Shown here piece by piece: positions 7,694-16,096 of a DNA stretch of 64,000 nt. The number at the start of each line of letters is the position of its first letter. Within the stretch, counting starts at the first letter, position 1. The notes beneath the pieces are model-generated. The model searched no databases. It had not been told where the DNA came from and saw nothing but the letters and a program-made list of their open reading frames with translations. Both the position numbers and the translations under genes were made by a program. Source of the DNA: Sphingomonas hylomeconis (GTDB lineage Bacteria; Pseudomonadota; Alphaproteobacteria; Sphingomonadales; Sphingomonadaceae); contig NZ_JANQBK010000017.1 in assembly GCF_025370105.1 (NCBI RefSeq), forward strand, positions 1-64,000, written 5' to 3'.

Positions 7694-10501
7694 GTGGCCG
7701 ATCGCAATCTCCGTATCCGTATGCTGCTCGAGGCGGCTGACAAGGTCACCCGCCCGTTGCGCGATATGGCGCAAGGATCCTCGCGCCTGGCGCAGAGCCT
7801 GCGGGCCACCCGTGATCGCCTGAAGGATATCCAGCGCGCTCAATCCGATATCGGCGGGTTTCGCGAGCTGAAGGCCGGTGTCCGGCTCACCGAACAGGCC
7901 ATGCAGGCGGCACAGACCCGCGTTGGTGCGCTGGCACGCGAGATCCAGCAAACCGAAAATCCCACCCGCGCCATGACGCGCGAATTCGAACGTGCCAGGC
8001 GCGAGGCGCAGCAGCTGTCCCGGCAGCACGACGCGGAATCGCGCGAGCTGCAGACGCTGCGCGATCGGCTTCGCGCCGCCGGCGTCTCCACCGGCGATCT
8101 CGCGCGTCACGAACGCGAACTGCGTGACCGCGCTGCGGACACCAATCGAGAGCTGGAAGAGCAGACACGCCGCGTCGATCAGGTGTCCGATCGCCAGCGC
8201 CGCTTCGGCGCCGCGCGTGATCGCTTCGCGCGCGGGCAGGGGATGGCCACCGGCATGGCGGCAGGCGGTGCCGCCTCGCTAGCCACCGGTGCAGCCCTGG
8301 CGCGGCCGATTATCGGCGGCGTGGAGCAGGCGCAGCAATTCCAGTCCGGCATGACCGACATCGCCCAGAAGGCGAATCTCACGCGTGCGCAGGCCGAGAA
8401 GATGGGCGCAAGCTTGCTCGTCGCCGCGCGCGCCGCCAACCAGATGCCGGCCGATCTGCAGAAGGGTGTGGATACCCTGTCGGGCTTCGGGCTCGACCCG
8501 CGACAGGCCGTCGAGATGATGAAGCCGATCGGCCGCGGCGCAACCGCCTACAAGGCCGAGATCGACGATCTGTCGGCCGCGGCCTTCGCCGCCAACGACA
8601 ATCTCAAGGTGCCGGTCGCGCAGACCGCGCGCGTCATCGATATCATGGCCGAGGCGGGCAAGGCCGGCGCGTTCGAGATCAAGGATATGGCCGGCGCCTT
8701 CCCGGCGCTGACCGCCGGCTATCAGGCATTGGGGCAGACCGGCACCGGCGCCGTTGCGGATCTCGCCGCCGCGCTGCAGATCGCACGAAAGGGCGCCGGC
8801 GATTCAGCGACGGCCGCCAACAACGTCGCCAACATCATTCAGAAGATCGCTTCGCCGGCGACGATCAAGGCGTTCGCCAGGTTCGGGATCGACCTGCCAA
8901 GTGCGCTGAAAAAGGCATATGCCGAGGGCAAGACACCGCTGGAGGCGATCGCCGAACTGACCAGGAAGGCGACCGGCGGGGATCTCGGCAAGATCGGTTT
9001 CCTGTTCGAGGATGCTCAGGTCCATCAGGGCCTGCGGCCGATCATCCAGAACCTTGAGGAATATCGCGCGATCCGCGCCAAGGCGGCAGCAGCCAACGGG
9101 ACGACCGACGCCGACTTCGCCGAGCGCATGAAGGACTCCGCCGAGGAGACCAGGGCGCTCAAGGTCAATGCCGAGGCGCTGGGCATTTCGCTCAGCGCCA
9201 CGCTTCTGCCCACGGTCAATGCCATAGCGCGCCGTGCAGGTGCATTCGCCAATCGGCTGAGCGCCTGGTCACAGCGTCATCCCGCACTCACCCGCGCAAT
9301 CGTGCTTACCGCCGCCGGCCTGTCGGCGCTCTTCATCGCGCTCGGTATCGGTGCGATCGCGCTCGCCGGTATCGTCGGGCCGATGTATCTGTTCGCGGCC
9401 GCCTCGACCTATACGGGCATCGCGCTGCTTCCGATCATCGGCATCGCCGCTGCGGTGGTTGCCGGCATCGTCCTGCTCGCCGGCGCAGCCTATCTGATCT
9501 ACCGCAACTGGGGCGCGCTTTCGGGGTTCTTCTCGGGCCTGTGGGGCGCCATCCAGTCGCGCTTCGCCGCCGCGGCCGATGCCGTTACCGGCGTCTTTCG
9601 CGGCATTTGGGCTGGAGTGAAGTCGCTCTTTTCCATGAGTCTCGGCGATGTGCTGAACAACATCGTCTATTTCCATGCCTATGCGCTGGGTGCGCTGTTC
9701 CGGTTTGGCGGCACGGTTGCGGGGTGGCTGACCGGTACGTTGCCCGGCCTGCTGGCGTCCGGTTGGTCGGCCGCCTGGAGCATGTTCACCGGCGCGATCT
9801 CCGCGTCTTGGTCGTGGCTCACCACGCGCCTTCCCGTGATGCTCGCCAACGGCTGGAACGTCGCGTGGAACGCCTTCAAGTCGGCGATGCGCGCCGCGTT
9901 CGTTACCCTGCCGACGATGTTCGCGGATTTCGGCGTGATGATCATCACCGGGCTTTGGAATGGCCTCAAGAGCGCACCCGGTCGGCTATTCAACGCGGGG
10001 GTGCAGCTGGCCAATTCGCTGGCCGGCGGCTTCAGGGCCGGCGCCAAGATCAGGTCGCCGAGCCGTGTGTTCATGGCCCTGGGCGGCCATATCATCGGGG
10101 GCCTCAACAGCGGGCTGGATCGGGACAGCGACGGCGCCGTGAACCGCATCTCGCGCCTGACGCGCGACATGGCCGCCGCCGCCGCGCTCCCGGTGTTCGG
10201 CGCCGGTGGCCTGCTCTCCCCGAACGTCGCCGCGGCCGGGGCGTTCGCCGCGCGCGGCAGCGGGATCAGCATCGCGGCTGACGGACCTGCTGGCCTGCCG
10301 GACGGCGCAAGCGCGCGCGGCGCCGCAGCGGGATCCGCGCCGGCGTCCGTCCAGTATATCACCATCAAGATCTATGGCGCGGCCGGGCAGAATCCGGGCG
10401 ACATCGGTAAGGCGGTGCGGGACGCGTTGGAGGATGCCCGGCGCGAACAGGCGGCCAACAATCGCTCGAACTTCGCCGACCGGCCCGATTGGGAAGACTG
10501 A
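7694..10501 (+). CDS. T: Tail tape measure protein T
   Basis: A 935-residue protein with a GTG start 4 nt after E'. Residues 1-190 form an Arg/Glu-rich coiled coil. The conserved TMP core follows (SGMTDIAQKANLTRAQAEK, then the AAFAANDNLKVP region), and a hydrophobic stretch around residues 530-610 predicts several membrane spans that would help form the DNA channel. Near the C-terminus KIRSPSRVFMALGGHIIGGL is the standard P2/Mu-type ending. The length sets the tail length; at 935 residues it is a little longer than P2 T (about 815), so a slightly longer tail is expected. Confidence 0.93.
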   Translation: MADRNLRIRMLLEAADKVTRPLRDMAQGSSRLAQSLRATRDRLKDIQRAQSDIGGFRELKAGVRLTEQAMQAAQTRVGALAREIQQTENPTRAMTREFERARREAQQLSRQHDAESRELQTLRDRLRAAGVSTGDLARHERELRDRAADTNRELEEQTRRVDQVSDRQRRFGAARDRFARGQGMATGMAAGGAASLATGAALARPIIGGVEQAQQFQSGMTDIAQKANLTRAQAEKMGASLLVAARAANQMPADLQKGVDTLSGFGLDPRQAVEMMKPIGRGATAYKAEIDDLSAAAFAANDNLKVPVAQTARVIDIMAEAGKAGAFEIKDMAGAFPALTAGYQALGQTGTGAVADLAAALQIARKGAGDSATAANNVANIIQKIASPATIKAFARFGIDLPSALKKAYAEGKTPLEAIAELTRKATGGDLGKIGFLFEDAQVHQGLRPIIQNLEEYRAIRAKAAAANGTTDADFAERMKDSAEETRALKVNAEALGISLSATLLPTVNAIARRAGAFANRLSAWSQRHPALTRAIVLTAAGLSALFIALGIGAIALAGIVGPMYLFAAASTYTGIALLPIIGIAAAVVAGIVLLAGAAYLIYRNWGALSGFFSGLWGAIQSRFAAAADAVTGVFRGIWAGVKSLFSMSLGDVLNNIVYFHAYALGALFRFGGTVAGWLTGTLPGLLASGWSAAWSMFTGAISASWSWLTTRLPVMLANGWNVAWNAFKSAMRAAFVTLPTMFADFGVMIITGLWNGLKSAPGRLFNAGVQLANSLAGGFRAGAKIRSPSRVFMALGGHIIGGLNSGLDRDSDGAVNRISRLTRDMAAAAALPVFGAGGLLSPNVAAAGAFAARGSGISIAADGPAGLPDGASARGAAAGSAPASVQYITIKIYGAAGQNPGDIGKAVRDALEDARREQAANNRSNFADRPDWED

Positions 10502-10503
10502 TC

Positions 10504-10896
10504 ATGCTGCTCGCCATCGGCCTCTTCCCCTTCGCGATCGCGACGATCGTGCATGACGATTTGCAGCGCCGCGCCTCCTGGACGCACGCGACCTCGCCGC
10601 GCATCGGCGCGCGCGATGCTACGCAGTTCGTTGGCGTTGGCCCCGAGACGCTGTCGATCCGCGGCACCGCTTATGCCGAACTGAGCGACGGCCGCGCCTC
10701 GCTCGACGAGCTGCGCGCAATGGCTGACACCGGCAACGCATGGTCGGTCGTGGACGGGGCAGGGCAGGTCTACGGCGCGTTCGTGATCCAGGGCATCGAT
10801 GAGGGTCTGAAGGAGCTCGGCCCCGATGGTCGCCCGCGCAAGATCGATTTCAATATCGATCTCCTGCGCGTCGATGACGAGGCGGAAGGGGCATGA
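10504..10896 (+). CDS. U: Tail completion protein U
   Basis: A 130-residue homologue of P2 gpU, which caps the head-proximal end of the tail tube. Family traits are the N-terminal LLAIGLFPFAIATI segment followed by R-R-x-S-W-x-H, the mid-protein VGPETLSIRGTAYAEL and the C-terminal RKIDFNIDLLRVDD. The ATG at 10504 is 2 nt after the tape-measure stop. Its stop overlaps gene D by 4 nt. P2-like phages often have the small LysM-like gene X next to U; it is not present here. Confidence 0.88.
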   Translation: MLLAIGLFPFAIATIVHDDLQRRASWTHATSPRIGARDATQFVGVGPETLSIRGTAYAELSDGRASLDELRAMADTGNAWSVVDGAGQVYGAFVIQGIDEGLKELGPDGRPRKIDFNIDLLRVDDEAEGA

Positions 10897-11930
10897 TCGC
10901 CAACATCCCCGATTTCCGCGTCACGCTCGATGGTGCGGATCTCACCGGCACGCTGCGCCAGCAAGTCGCGACGGTCGGTGGCAAGATCCGCTCGCGGCTT
11001 ATCTCGCTATCCATTTCCGAAAAGCGCGGTGAGGCGGCCGACCAGCTCGATATCGTCCTGGACGACAGCGACGGCCGCCTGGCGCTCCCCAAAACGGGCG
11101 CGATCCTCCAGGTGCTGCTCGGCTGGAAACAGGGCAGCGACGTGCAGGTCGGCTTGGTGGACAAGGGCAGCTTCAAGGTCGACGAGGTCGCGCACGCCGG
11201 CCCGCCCGATCAGATTACCATCCGCGCGCGTTCGGCCGATTTCACCAGCGAACTCAAGACCAGGCGGGAGAAGAGCTGGCACGGCACCACGCTTGGCGCA
11301 ATCGGCGGCGAGATCGCGAACCACCATGGCCTGAAGCCCAGCTGCGCGGCGGCGCTGTCGTCGATCGCCGTATCCGCGAAGGCGCAGAGCCGGGAAAGCG
11401 ATCTCGCCTTCCTGCGCCGTCTCGGTCGCGAGCATGATGCCGTCGCCACGATCAAGCGCGGCCGGCTGATCCTTTCGCCGATTGGCGCGGCTGTCACGCC
11501 ATCCGGCCGCCCGTTGCCGACCGTGCACATCCGCCGGCGCGATGGCGACACGCACAATTTCGGTCGCCAGAAGCGAGATGACGTGCCCGGCGTCTCTGCC
11601 ACCTGGCATGATCGCAAGGGCGGCAAGCGCGAGACGGTCACCGCTGGCAATGTCGATGGGGCGAAGAAGCTCGCTCGCGTCTACGGCAGCAAGGAAGATG
11701 CCGCCGCCGCCGCGGCCGCGTCGCAAAGGCGCGCCAGCCGGGAGCCGGTAACGCTGGATCTTAGCCTCGCGCTCGGCCGGCCCGATATGTCGCCCGAACA
11801 AAAAGCAACGGTGATCGGCTATAAGGCAGAGATAGACGCCGTCGCATGGATCGTGGGCGAAGTGTCCCATATCCTCGGCGATCGCGGATACGTCACGAAG
11901 CTGAAGCTGGAAGCCGCTAGCAAGCAATAA
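10893..11930 (+). CDS. D: Late control protein D (tail hub)
   Basis: A 345-residue protein of the P2 gpD family, the hub at the tail base that connects tube and spike. Visible features are PDFRVTLDGADLTGTLR at the start, an ISEKRGEAADQLDIVLDD segment, the second domain with SRESDLAFLRRLGREHDAVATIK (a GPD family signature) and a KR-rich C-terminal segment ending RGYVTKLKLE. It overlaps U by 4 nt and ends the tail operon. No terminator hairpin with a T-run was seen right after it. Confidence 0.92.
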   Translation: MIANIPDFRVTLDGADLTGTLRQQVATVGGKIRSRLISLSISEKRGEAADQLDIVLDDSDGRLALPKTGAILQVLLGWKQGSDVQVGLVDKGSFKVDEVAHAGPPDQITIRARSADFTSELKTRREKSWHGTTLGAIGGEIANHHGLKPSCAAALSSIAVSAKAQSRESDLAFLRRLGREHDAVATIKRGRLILSPIGAAVTPSGRPLPTVHIRRRDGDTHNFGRQKRDDVPGVSATWHDRKGGKRETVTAGNVDGAKKLARVYGSKEDAAAAAAASQRRASREPVTLDLSLALGRPDMSPEQKATVIGYKAEIDAVAWIVGEVSHILGDRGYVTKLKLEAASKQ

Positions 11931-11944
11931 TCACCTGCTGATGC

Positions 11945-12112
11945 TCACCGGGACTTGATCGGAAGGCCCAGTATATGAGCGCGGGTTCGGATTGCTGATT
12001 GCGTGCGCTCTAGCTTCGATGCCATTTCTGAGACTGCCGCACCGCCGCTCGCCAACTGGCGCAGGAGCGTAAGATCTTTGGCGCTCCACGCCTTGCTGGT
12101 CCGCACCCTCAT
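11945..12112 (-). CDS. Small Myb/SANT-like DNA-binding protein
   Basis: A 55-residue protein not reported by size-limited gene callers. It consists of one three-helix module: KAWSAKDLTLLRQLASGGA, then VSEMASKLERTQSAIRTRA and HILGLP. This is the pattern of small SANT/Myb-type proteins in which W, L-L-R, A-x-x-L-x-R-x-x-x-A-I-R-x-R-A and LGL are conserved. It probably binds DNA. It is read against the tail operon and converges with gene D, 14 nt from its stop. The ATG has no clear Shine-Dalgarno sequence. Target unknown. Confidence 0.65.
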   Translation of the reverse strand: MRVRTSKAWSAKDLTLLRQLASGGAAVSEMASKLERTQSAIRTRAHILGLPIKSR

Positions 12113-12176
12113 CGCAAGCGGTCGGCTAGTAGAAGCATGCCCAATATCTGAGAGTTTTGGCGCGCCAAGACGGGGC

Positions 12177-12368
12177 CTAATTCGACTCGCCTGGGAAATG
12201 GAACCGCACCAGGAGGTGCATCATACGATCGAGGCGCACTGCTTCGCAGGCGTCTTCGTCGGACGCGCCCAGCTCGCGCATCCGCCGCTTCGCTTCTGCC
12301 GGCCAATTGGTTCCATAGTCGTTTAGGAACTCCATTGCCTTATCCCAGGCAGCTCGATCTTCCGACAT
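12177..12368 (-). CDS. Small hypothetical prophage protein
   Basis: A 63-residue, helical, charged protein (SEDRAAWDKAMEFLNDYG, then AKRRMRELGASDEDA). The ATG at 12368 gives the most natural start; further in-frame starts exist at 12398 (ATG) and 12407 (TTG), which would add a Cys-containing extension. No family was recognised. It lies upstream of the Myb-like gene on the same strand, 64 nt apart, so the two may be co-transcribed. Confidence 0.5.
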   Translation of the reverse strand: MSEDRAAWDKAMEFLNDYGTNWPAEAKRRMRELGASDEDACEAVRLDRMMHLLVRFHFPGESN

Positions 12369-12498
12369 TAGAATTCTCAAGCCAGTGCACGCATACATCG
12401 CGTCCAAGTTGATTCGAATATCAAGTGGTTGGTCGGCCGTCCCTAAATTGGGTTAGCCACTCGGCGCGGTCATTTGTTAGCCTCTGCGATCTATAATC

Positions 12499-12861
12499 CT
12501 ATCGCCGCGCTCGACGACGCGCGGGAAAATACGCGGGCGCCGCCGCATCGATCGGCCGCGGCAGCGGCATTGGCAGGACGTTGCCGCCGGGCCCGTCGTC
12601 ATCCGGTTCGGGCGGGGGCGGCTTGGGGGGATCGTACAGGCGCACGATCGCGCCGCGATGGCCGCAGCCGCCGCCTTCGATGTCCTGCCCCCGGCACCGC
12701 AGCTTGGCGCCGATGTCCCGCAGGAAGGTGCCCGCATGAAAGCGGCGCATCAGCATGCGCGGGGCGATGATGCGCTGCCGCTGGCAGCCCTCGCAGATGA
12801 GGATGACGAGCAGCCCGAAGCGCTGCACATCGCCGAGGGATTCGACACGCTTGTACGACAT
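12499..12861 (-). CDS. Hypothetical protein with a zinc-ribbon-like Cys pattern
   Basis: A 120-residue protein starting at the ATG of MSYKRVESLG. Cys residues occur as C-x2-C (LICEGCQRQR) and as LRCRGQ and GGGCGHRGA about 30 residues later, a spacing that suits a zinc ribbon. The C-terminal third is Pro-rich (PPKPPPPEPDDD) and likely disordered. The layout suggests a nucleic-acid or protein-binding regulator. No family was recognised. It is in the minus-strand accessory block of the prophage. Confidence 0.5.
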   Translation of the reverse strand: MSYKRVESLGDVQRFGLLVILICEGCQRQRIIAPRMLMRRFHAGTFLRDIGAKLRCRGQDIEGGGCGHRGAIVRLYDPPKPPPPEPDDDGPGGNVLPMPLPRPIDAAAPAYFPARRRARR

Positions 12862-12958
12862 GGAAATTAGAACACATAGGGAACACGCGCCGCGCAAGCA
12901 TCAAATTTTGGCGCCGCGCCCTTGCGATGTTGGAAATGCGCGGCGCCGCGCGATTCGT

Positions 12959-13588
12959 CTATTTCCCGCGCGTCGGAAAAACCGGGCCGCGCACCGTCAT
13001 CCGATCGGCGGGGTATGGCTTTTGCAGATCGACGACGTCGGCATAGCTGCCGGTCAGCCAGCGTTCGTGATCATCGGGATGGAGGATCGTGATCATCGCT
13101 TTGGAGTGGATCGGCGCCACTAGCTCGTTGGCGTCGCACGTCGCCATCGCAAAGCCCTGTCCCTCCTTCGTGTGCTGCCAGAAGCCGGCGATCGCGAACA
13201 TCGGCTGGTCGGTCACCTGGAACCACATCTCGCCTTTGATCGCCGGCTTCCCGTCGCCCAGATCGTGCTTCTCCGGCGTCCATTCGCAGAATTCGGTGAG
13301 CGGGATCAGGCAGCGTTGCTCCGGCTTCGCCGCCAGCGCCTTCCACTGCGACAGCGCCAGGTTGCGCACGTTCGTCATCGGCCAGGCCGCGGCGCCGCCG
13401 AGCACGTCCCACGCCATCACGTCCAGGCCGCGCGCGCCATCCTGCTCGCGGATCACATAGGCCCGGCCCTTGGGCCGCAGCTCCTGCGGATCGAAGCGAT
13501 TGTCGCGCGGCCGCTCGGTGATCCATCCGGCGCCGAACCGCTCGATGATCGTCTCGGGCTCGCCGAGCCTGCGCGCACGGTTACACAT
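12959..13588 (-). CDS. SOS response-associated peptidase (SRAP, YedK/HMCES family)
   Basis: A 209-residue SRAP protein. Family members crosslink through Cys2 to abasic sites in single-stranded DNA and shield them. Visible key residues are Cys2 (MCNRARR; the usual form is MCGR), an Asn pair at 73/76 (MTNVRNLAL), Glu102 in FCEW, and His161 in PIHSKAMITIL. All catalytic positions are kept. It is divergent from the frameshifted HIRAN gene, and the 43-nt gap between them must hold both promoters. An SRAP gene carried on a prophage may protect phage DNA during induction after damage; that role is inferred. Confidence 0.88.
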   Translation of the reverse strand: MCNRARRLGEPETIIERFGAGWITERPRDNRFDPQELRPKGRAYVIREQDGARGLDVMAWDVLGGAAAWPMTNVRNLALSQWKALAAKPEQRCLIPLTEFCEWTPEKHDLGDGKPAIKGEMWFQVTDQPMFAIAGFWQHTKEGQGFAMATCDANELVAPIHSKAMITILHPDDHERWLTGSYADVVDLQKPYPADRMTVRGPVFPTRGK

Positions 13589-13631
13589 ATCGGCATCTCG
13601 CTTTCGTATCCGGGCTTACCATATCAGGGCG

Positions 13632-14044
13632 ATGGTAGGTCGCGAACTGACTTTGGCCGTCGTCGGCATAGAATACCCCAATGCAGATCGCGCCAGGAGC
13701 AATCGCCGCTTCGAGATCGAGCTATGCGCACCGGGCGATCCGGTCGAGCTGCGCCGCGAGCCGAAAAACGTGCACGATCGGTTTGCCGTGGCCGTCTTTA
13801 GCGAACGCGGGATCCAGATGGGGTACCTTTTGCCGAACGCTCGGCGTGGATCGGCGCGAAGCTTGGAGCGGGCGAGGAATGGCAGGCCGAATTCCAGGGG
13901 ATGATGGGAAGCGCTGCCTATATTCGCGTGCGCTTCGGTGGCGGAGCCCCGTCGCTGCCAGGGTTGGTCCCGCGCGCGCGGCAACCGTCGTCGAATGACG
14001 ATGACTTCGCGCCTGACCCTGATGGGCCGGACTGGGGCGCATAG
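13632..14044 (+). pseudogene. HIRAN-domain protein, broken by a -1 type frameshift near 13835
   Basis: Reading from the ATG at 13632 gives a HIRAN-like domain (REPKNVHDRFAVAVF, then GIQMGYLLP). After that the frame becomes unlike any protein and stops at 13904. In another frame from about 13835 to the stop at 14044 the expected continuation appears: ERSAWIGAKLGAGEEW, then AAYIRVRFGGG and an acidic tail. A single missing G after CCG at 13833-13835 would restore one frame of about 137 residues. HIRAN domains bind DNA ends or damaged DNA. Either a true mutation or a sequencing error explains this; no slippery site is evident. Confidence 0.7.
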
Positions 14045-14080
14045 CGCCCTCGTTGTCGATCAACGGGGAATGCTTTGCTG

Positions 14081-14443
14081 TCAATCGGCTGAGGTAACCG
14101 CGCCTGCTGCCGTCAGCGTTTCACTTAACGTGTTTTCCATGGCTGCAAGCCCCTTGGCTGACAGCGTCAGGAGATCGTTGAGATTGCCTGTGCCGTCGCC
14201 GATTAACAGGCCGATCTTTGTCATATGCCGAAGCCATTTCGACATGACCGAGTCGTGGATGCCGTTTCGGCTGCTCACCTCCCCGCCCGTAATCCGGGAG
14301 CCCTGAGCATCAGCGACAAAAAGTTCGAGTAGCAGGTCCCAAGCCGGTTCCGAAAACAGGTCTGCCGGCAAATTTCTGGCGCGCGCCCGTCTTATGCGAA
14401 GCAGCGCCATCGCAAGCAATGCAAAGTCATCTTGTTGGATCAT
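14081..14443 (-). CDS. Winged-helix regulatory protein (MarR-like) in prophage
   Basis: A 120-residue protein. Residues 35-105 show a winged-helix pattern: LFSEPAWDLLLELFVAD, then GEVSSRNGIHDSVMSKWLRHM as the recognition region and IGLLIGDGTGNLNDLLTLS as the wing. The ATG at 14443 has AAGGG 8 nt upstream; a GTG three codons earlier is less likely. It probably regulates transcription of nearby phage genes. No ligand-binding domain is seen. Confidence 0.6.
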   Translation of the reverse strand: MIQQDDFALLAMALLRIRRARARNLPADLFSEPAWDLLLELFVADAQGSRITGGEVSSRNGIHDSVMSKWLRHMTKIGLLIGDGTGNLNDLLTLSAKGLAAMENTLSETLTAAGAVTSAD

Positions 14444-14499
14444 GGCGGTCACCCTTACGCAAACTGGATCCGGTTAACTATCCCGAACGAGTTGCATAA

Positions 14500-14682
14500 T
14501 TAGGATCCTTCGTCGCGCGACTGATGCTGAGGCGATCGAATATAATGCTCGGTCAAATGAACCTGAACGTCAGCCAATTTCGCACCCAGCACGAAATCCT
14601 CATTTTCGTCGGCAAAGAGCAAGGCTTTCGCAACTTGCTCGTGTAAGACTCGCGCACGGTCGCGTGAACCGGATTCAACCAT
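14500..14682 (-). CDS. Small hypothetical helical protein
   Basis: A 60-residue protein (VESGSRDRARVLHEQVAKAL, then LFADENEDFVLGAKLADV) predicted to be two amphipathic helices. Such small proteins with a DRAR-x2-HE start and an ADE-x2-DFVLGA turn recur in sphingomonad genomes, but no function is known to me. An upstream in-frame start at 14739 would add a Cys-rich extension and is less likely. Confidence 0.45.
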   Translation of the reverse strand: MVESGSRDRARVLHEQVAKALLFADENEDFVLGAKLADVQVHLTEHYIRSPQHQSRDEGS

Positions 14683-14801
14683 TTTCGACCCAATCACTTG
14701 TAGGCAGGACTCGTGCCCCCGCTCGTGGCAGCCCAACAACAGCGAATACGTAGCCTTAAAATATAAAAGATATCAAATAATCGTGTTGATGGAGGTTAGT
14801 A

Positions 14802-15026
14802 ATGCGAGATCCGCACATTTATAGTGATCCAAGCACCGTGGAGGCCGAAGGTTCGGTCGTCCATCTGCAGGGCCCATCGGATGTCGATATTGCTATGACG
14901 CCCGAGGCTGCACTGGAAACAGCGAAACGACTGGGCGACGCTGCAGTAGATGCAATTTTGGATCAGGCGGCGGGAACGCAAACGGACGATATTGGCAGCA
15001 ACTGCCCCGGCGTCGAGAAGCGTTGA
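14802..15026 (+). CDS. Small hypothetical acidic protein
   Basis: A 74-residue protein. GGAGG lies 7 nt ahead of the ATG, and the upstream 50 nt are AT-rich (AAAATATAAAAGATATC), so the gene looks well expressed. The sequence (STVEAEGSVVHLQGPSDVDI, then MTPEAALETAKRLGDAAVDA) has a short strand pair followed by one helix. The pattern 'MTPEAA..TA.RL..AA' is common in small sphingomonad proteins. Function unknown. It converges with the GGDEF gene. Confidence 0.55.
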   Translation: MRDPHIYSDPSTVEAEGSVVHLQGPSDVDIAMTPEAALETAKRLGDAAVDAILDQAAGTQTDDIGSNCPGVEKR

Positions 15027-15052
15027 TAATCGACCCTGCCTGGCCTCCGACG

Positions 15053-16000
15053 CTACGCACATGCTGCCAAAACCAGTCCAGTGGACACTTGATTTCGACC
15101 GCACCTTTTTGCTTGATATAGCGCGCGATCGGCTGATGCGATGAGTGCGTCGGGCATTAACGCCGTTCCACCTTTTCTCCACAGAACCGTCGCCGCACCG
15201 ATGCTGACCGTTAGCGATCCATCATCCCTGGGCAGGCGACGATGGGGAAGGCGCAATGCCTCGACGGCCGCGCGCGCTTCTGCAGCGGTTTGGGCGGCGC
15301 GCTCAACACCGGCATGCGCCAAGATGATAACCAGTTCCTCACCGCCATAGCGCGCGACAACGTCGTCAGTATCTAAAGGCAGATCCATCAGTGCCGCCGC
15401 GATTGCGCGAAGGCAATCGTCGCCCGCCTGGTGGCCGTAATAGTCGTTGAAATCCTTGAAATGATCGACATCTATAAGCAGCAGCGACATCCTGTCCTCA
15501 GCCTGTTTTACGGCATCCCAAGCGTTGTCGAGCGCGATATCGAACGCCCGGCGATTGGCTAGTCCTGTGAGCCCATCCTTCATCGCCATCGCTTTCAGCT
15601 GGTCTTCGAGCCGCTTGCGATCAGTCACATCGCGGATCACGATGGCACGGTCACCGGGCCGGCCGAGTTCGTGGTCGCCGATCGGCCTGGAAGTGATCTC
15701 AGCCCAGACGAACCGGCCGTCGCGGGTTTTTATGCGGACGGTGACGGTAGCACTATTGATCTCGCCCGCTATCAGCCGCGCTGTGGCAGCCGCGATGACG
15801 GGCAGGTCGTCGGGCAATACGAAGTCGCTGATGCGGTGGCCCACCGCCTCCGCTACCGACCAGCCAAATAGGCGTTCAACCGAGGGGGAAATGTAGCTGA
15901 ACACCATATCGTTACCGACCCGCGCGATCACGTCGCCGCAATATTCGTTGAGTAGGCGCAGCTCTTGGAGTTCGCGAGCGAACGGGATGTCTTGAACCAT
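15053..16000 (-). CDS. PAS-GGDEF diguanylate cyclase carried by the prophage
   Basis: A 315-residue soluble protein. Residues 15-130 form a PAS sensor domain with C-terminal PAC motif (DGRFVWAEITSRP, then RDVTDRKRLEDQL). Residues 138-310 form the GGDEF domain, with KDGLTGLANRRAFD at its start and the active-site loop RYGGEEL (219-223). It should therefore make cyclic di-GMP. No RxxD inhibitory site is present five residues before the loop. The gene is alone on the minus strand between phage genes and the immunity repressor, so it is probably a lysogenic conversion gene affecting motility or biofilm. Confidence 0.88.
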   Translation of the reverse strand: MVQDIPFARELQELRLLNEYCGDVIARVGNDMVFSYISPSVERLFGWSVAEAVGHRISDFVLPDDLPVIAAATARLIAGEINSATVTVRIKTRDGRFVWAEITSRPIGDHELGRPGDRAIVIRDVTDRKRLEDQLKAMAMKDGLTGLANRRAFDIALDNAWDAVKQAEDRMSLLLIDVDHFKDFNDYYGHQAGDDCLRAIAAALMDLPLDTDDVVARYGGEELVIILAHAGVERAAQTAAEARAAVEALRLPHRRLPRDDGSLTVSIGAATVLWRKGGTALMPDALIASADRALYQAKRCGRNQVSTGLVLAACA

Positions 16001-16096
16001 GGCCTGATCGTACGCTTAATGATGCGAACTTGATATTAGCGTCTCGGGCGCCGCCATTTCCGCCCTTCGCCTGTGCGTCCCCGGCCGGCCCAGTCC

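Noticed and set aside
13835-13835. Programmed -1 frameshift in the HIRAN gene
   Set aside because: No slippery heptamer in the right phase precedes the shift, unlike the E/E' case; a mutation or base error is simpler.
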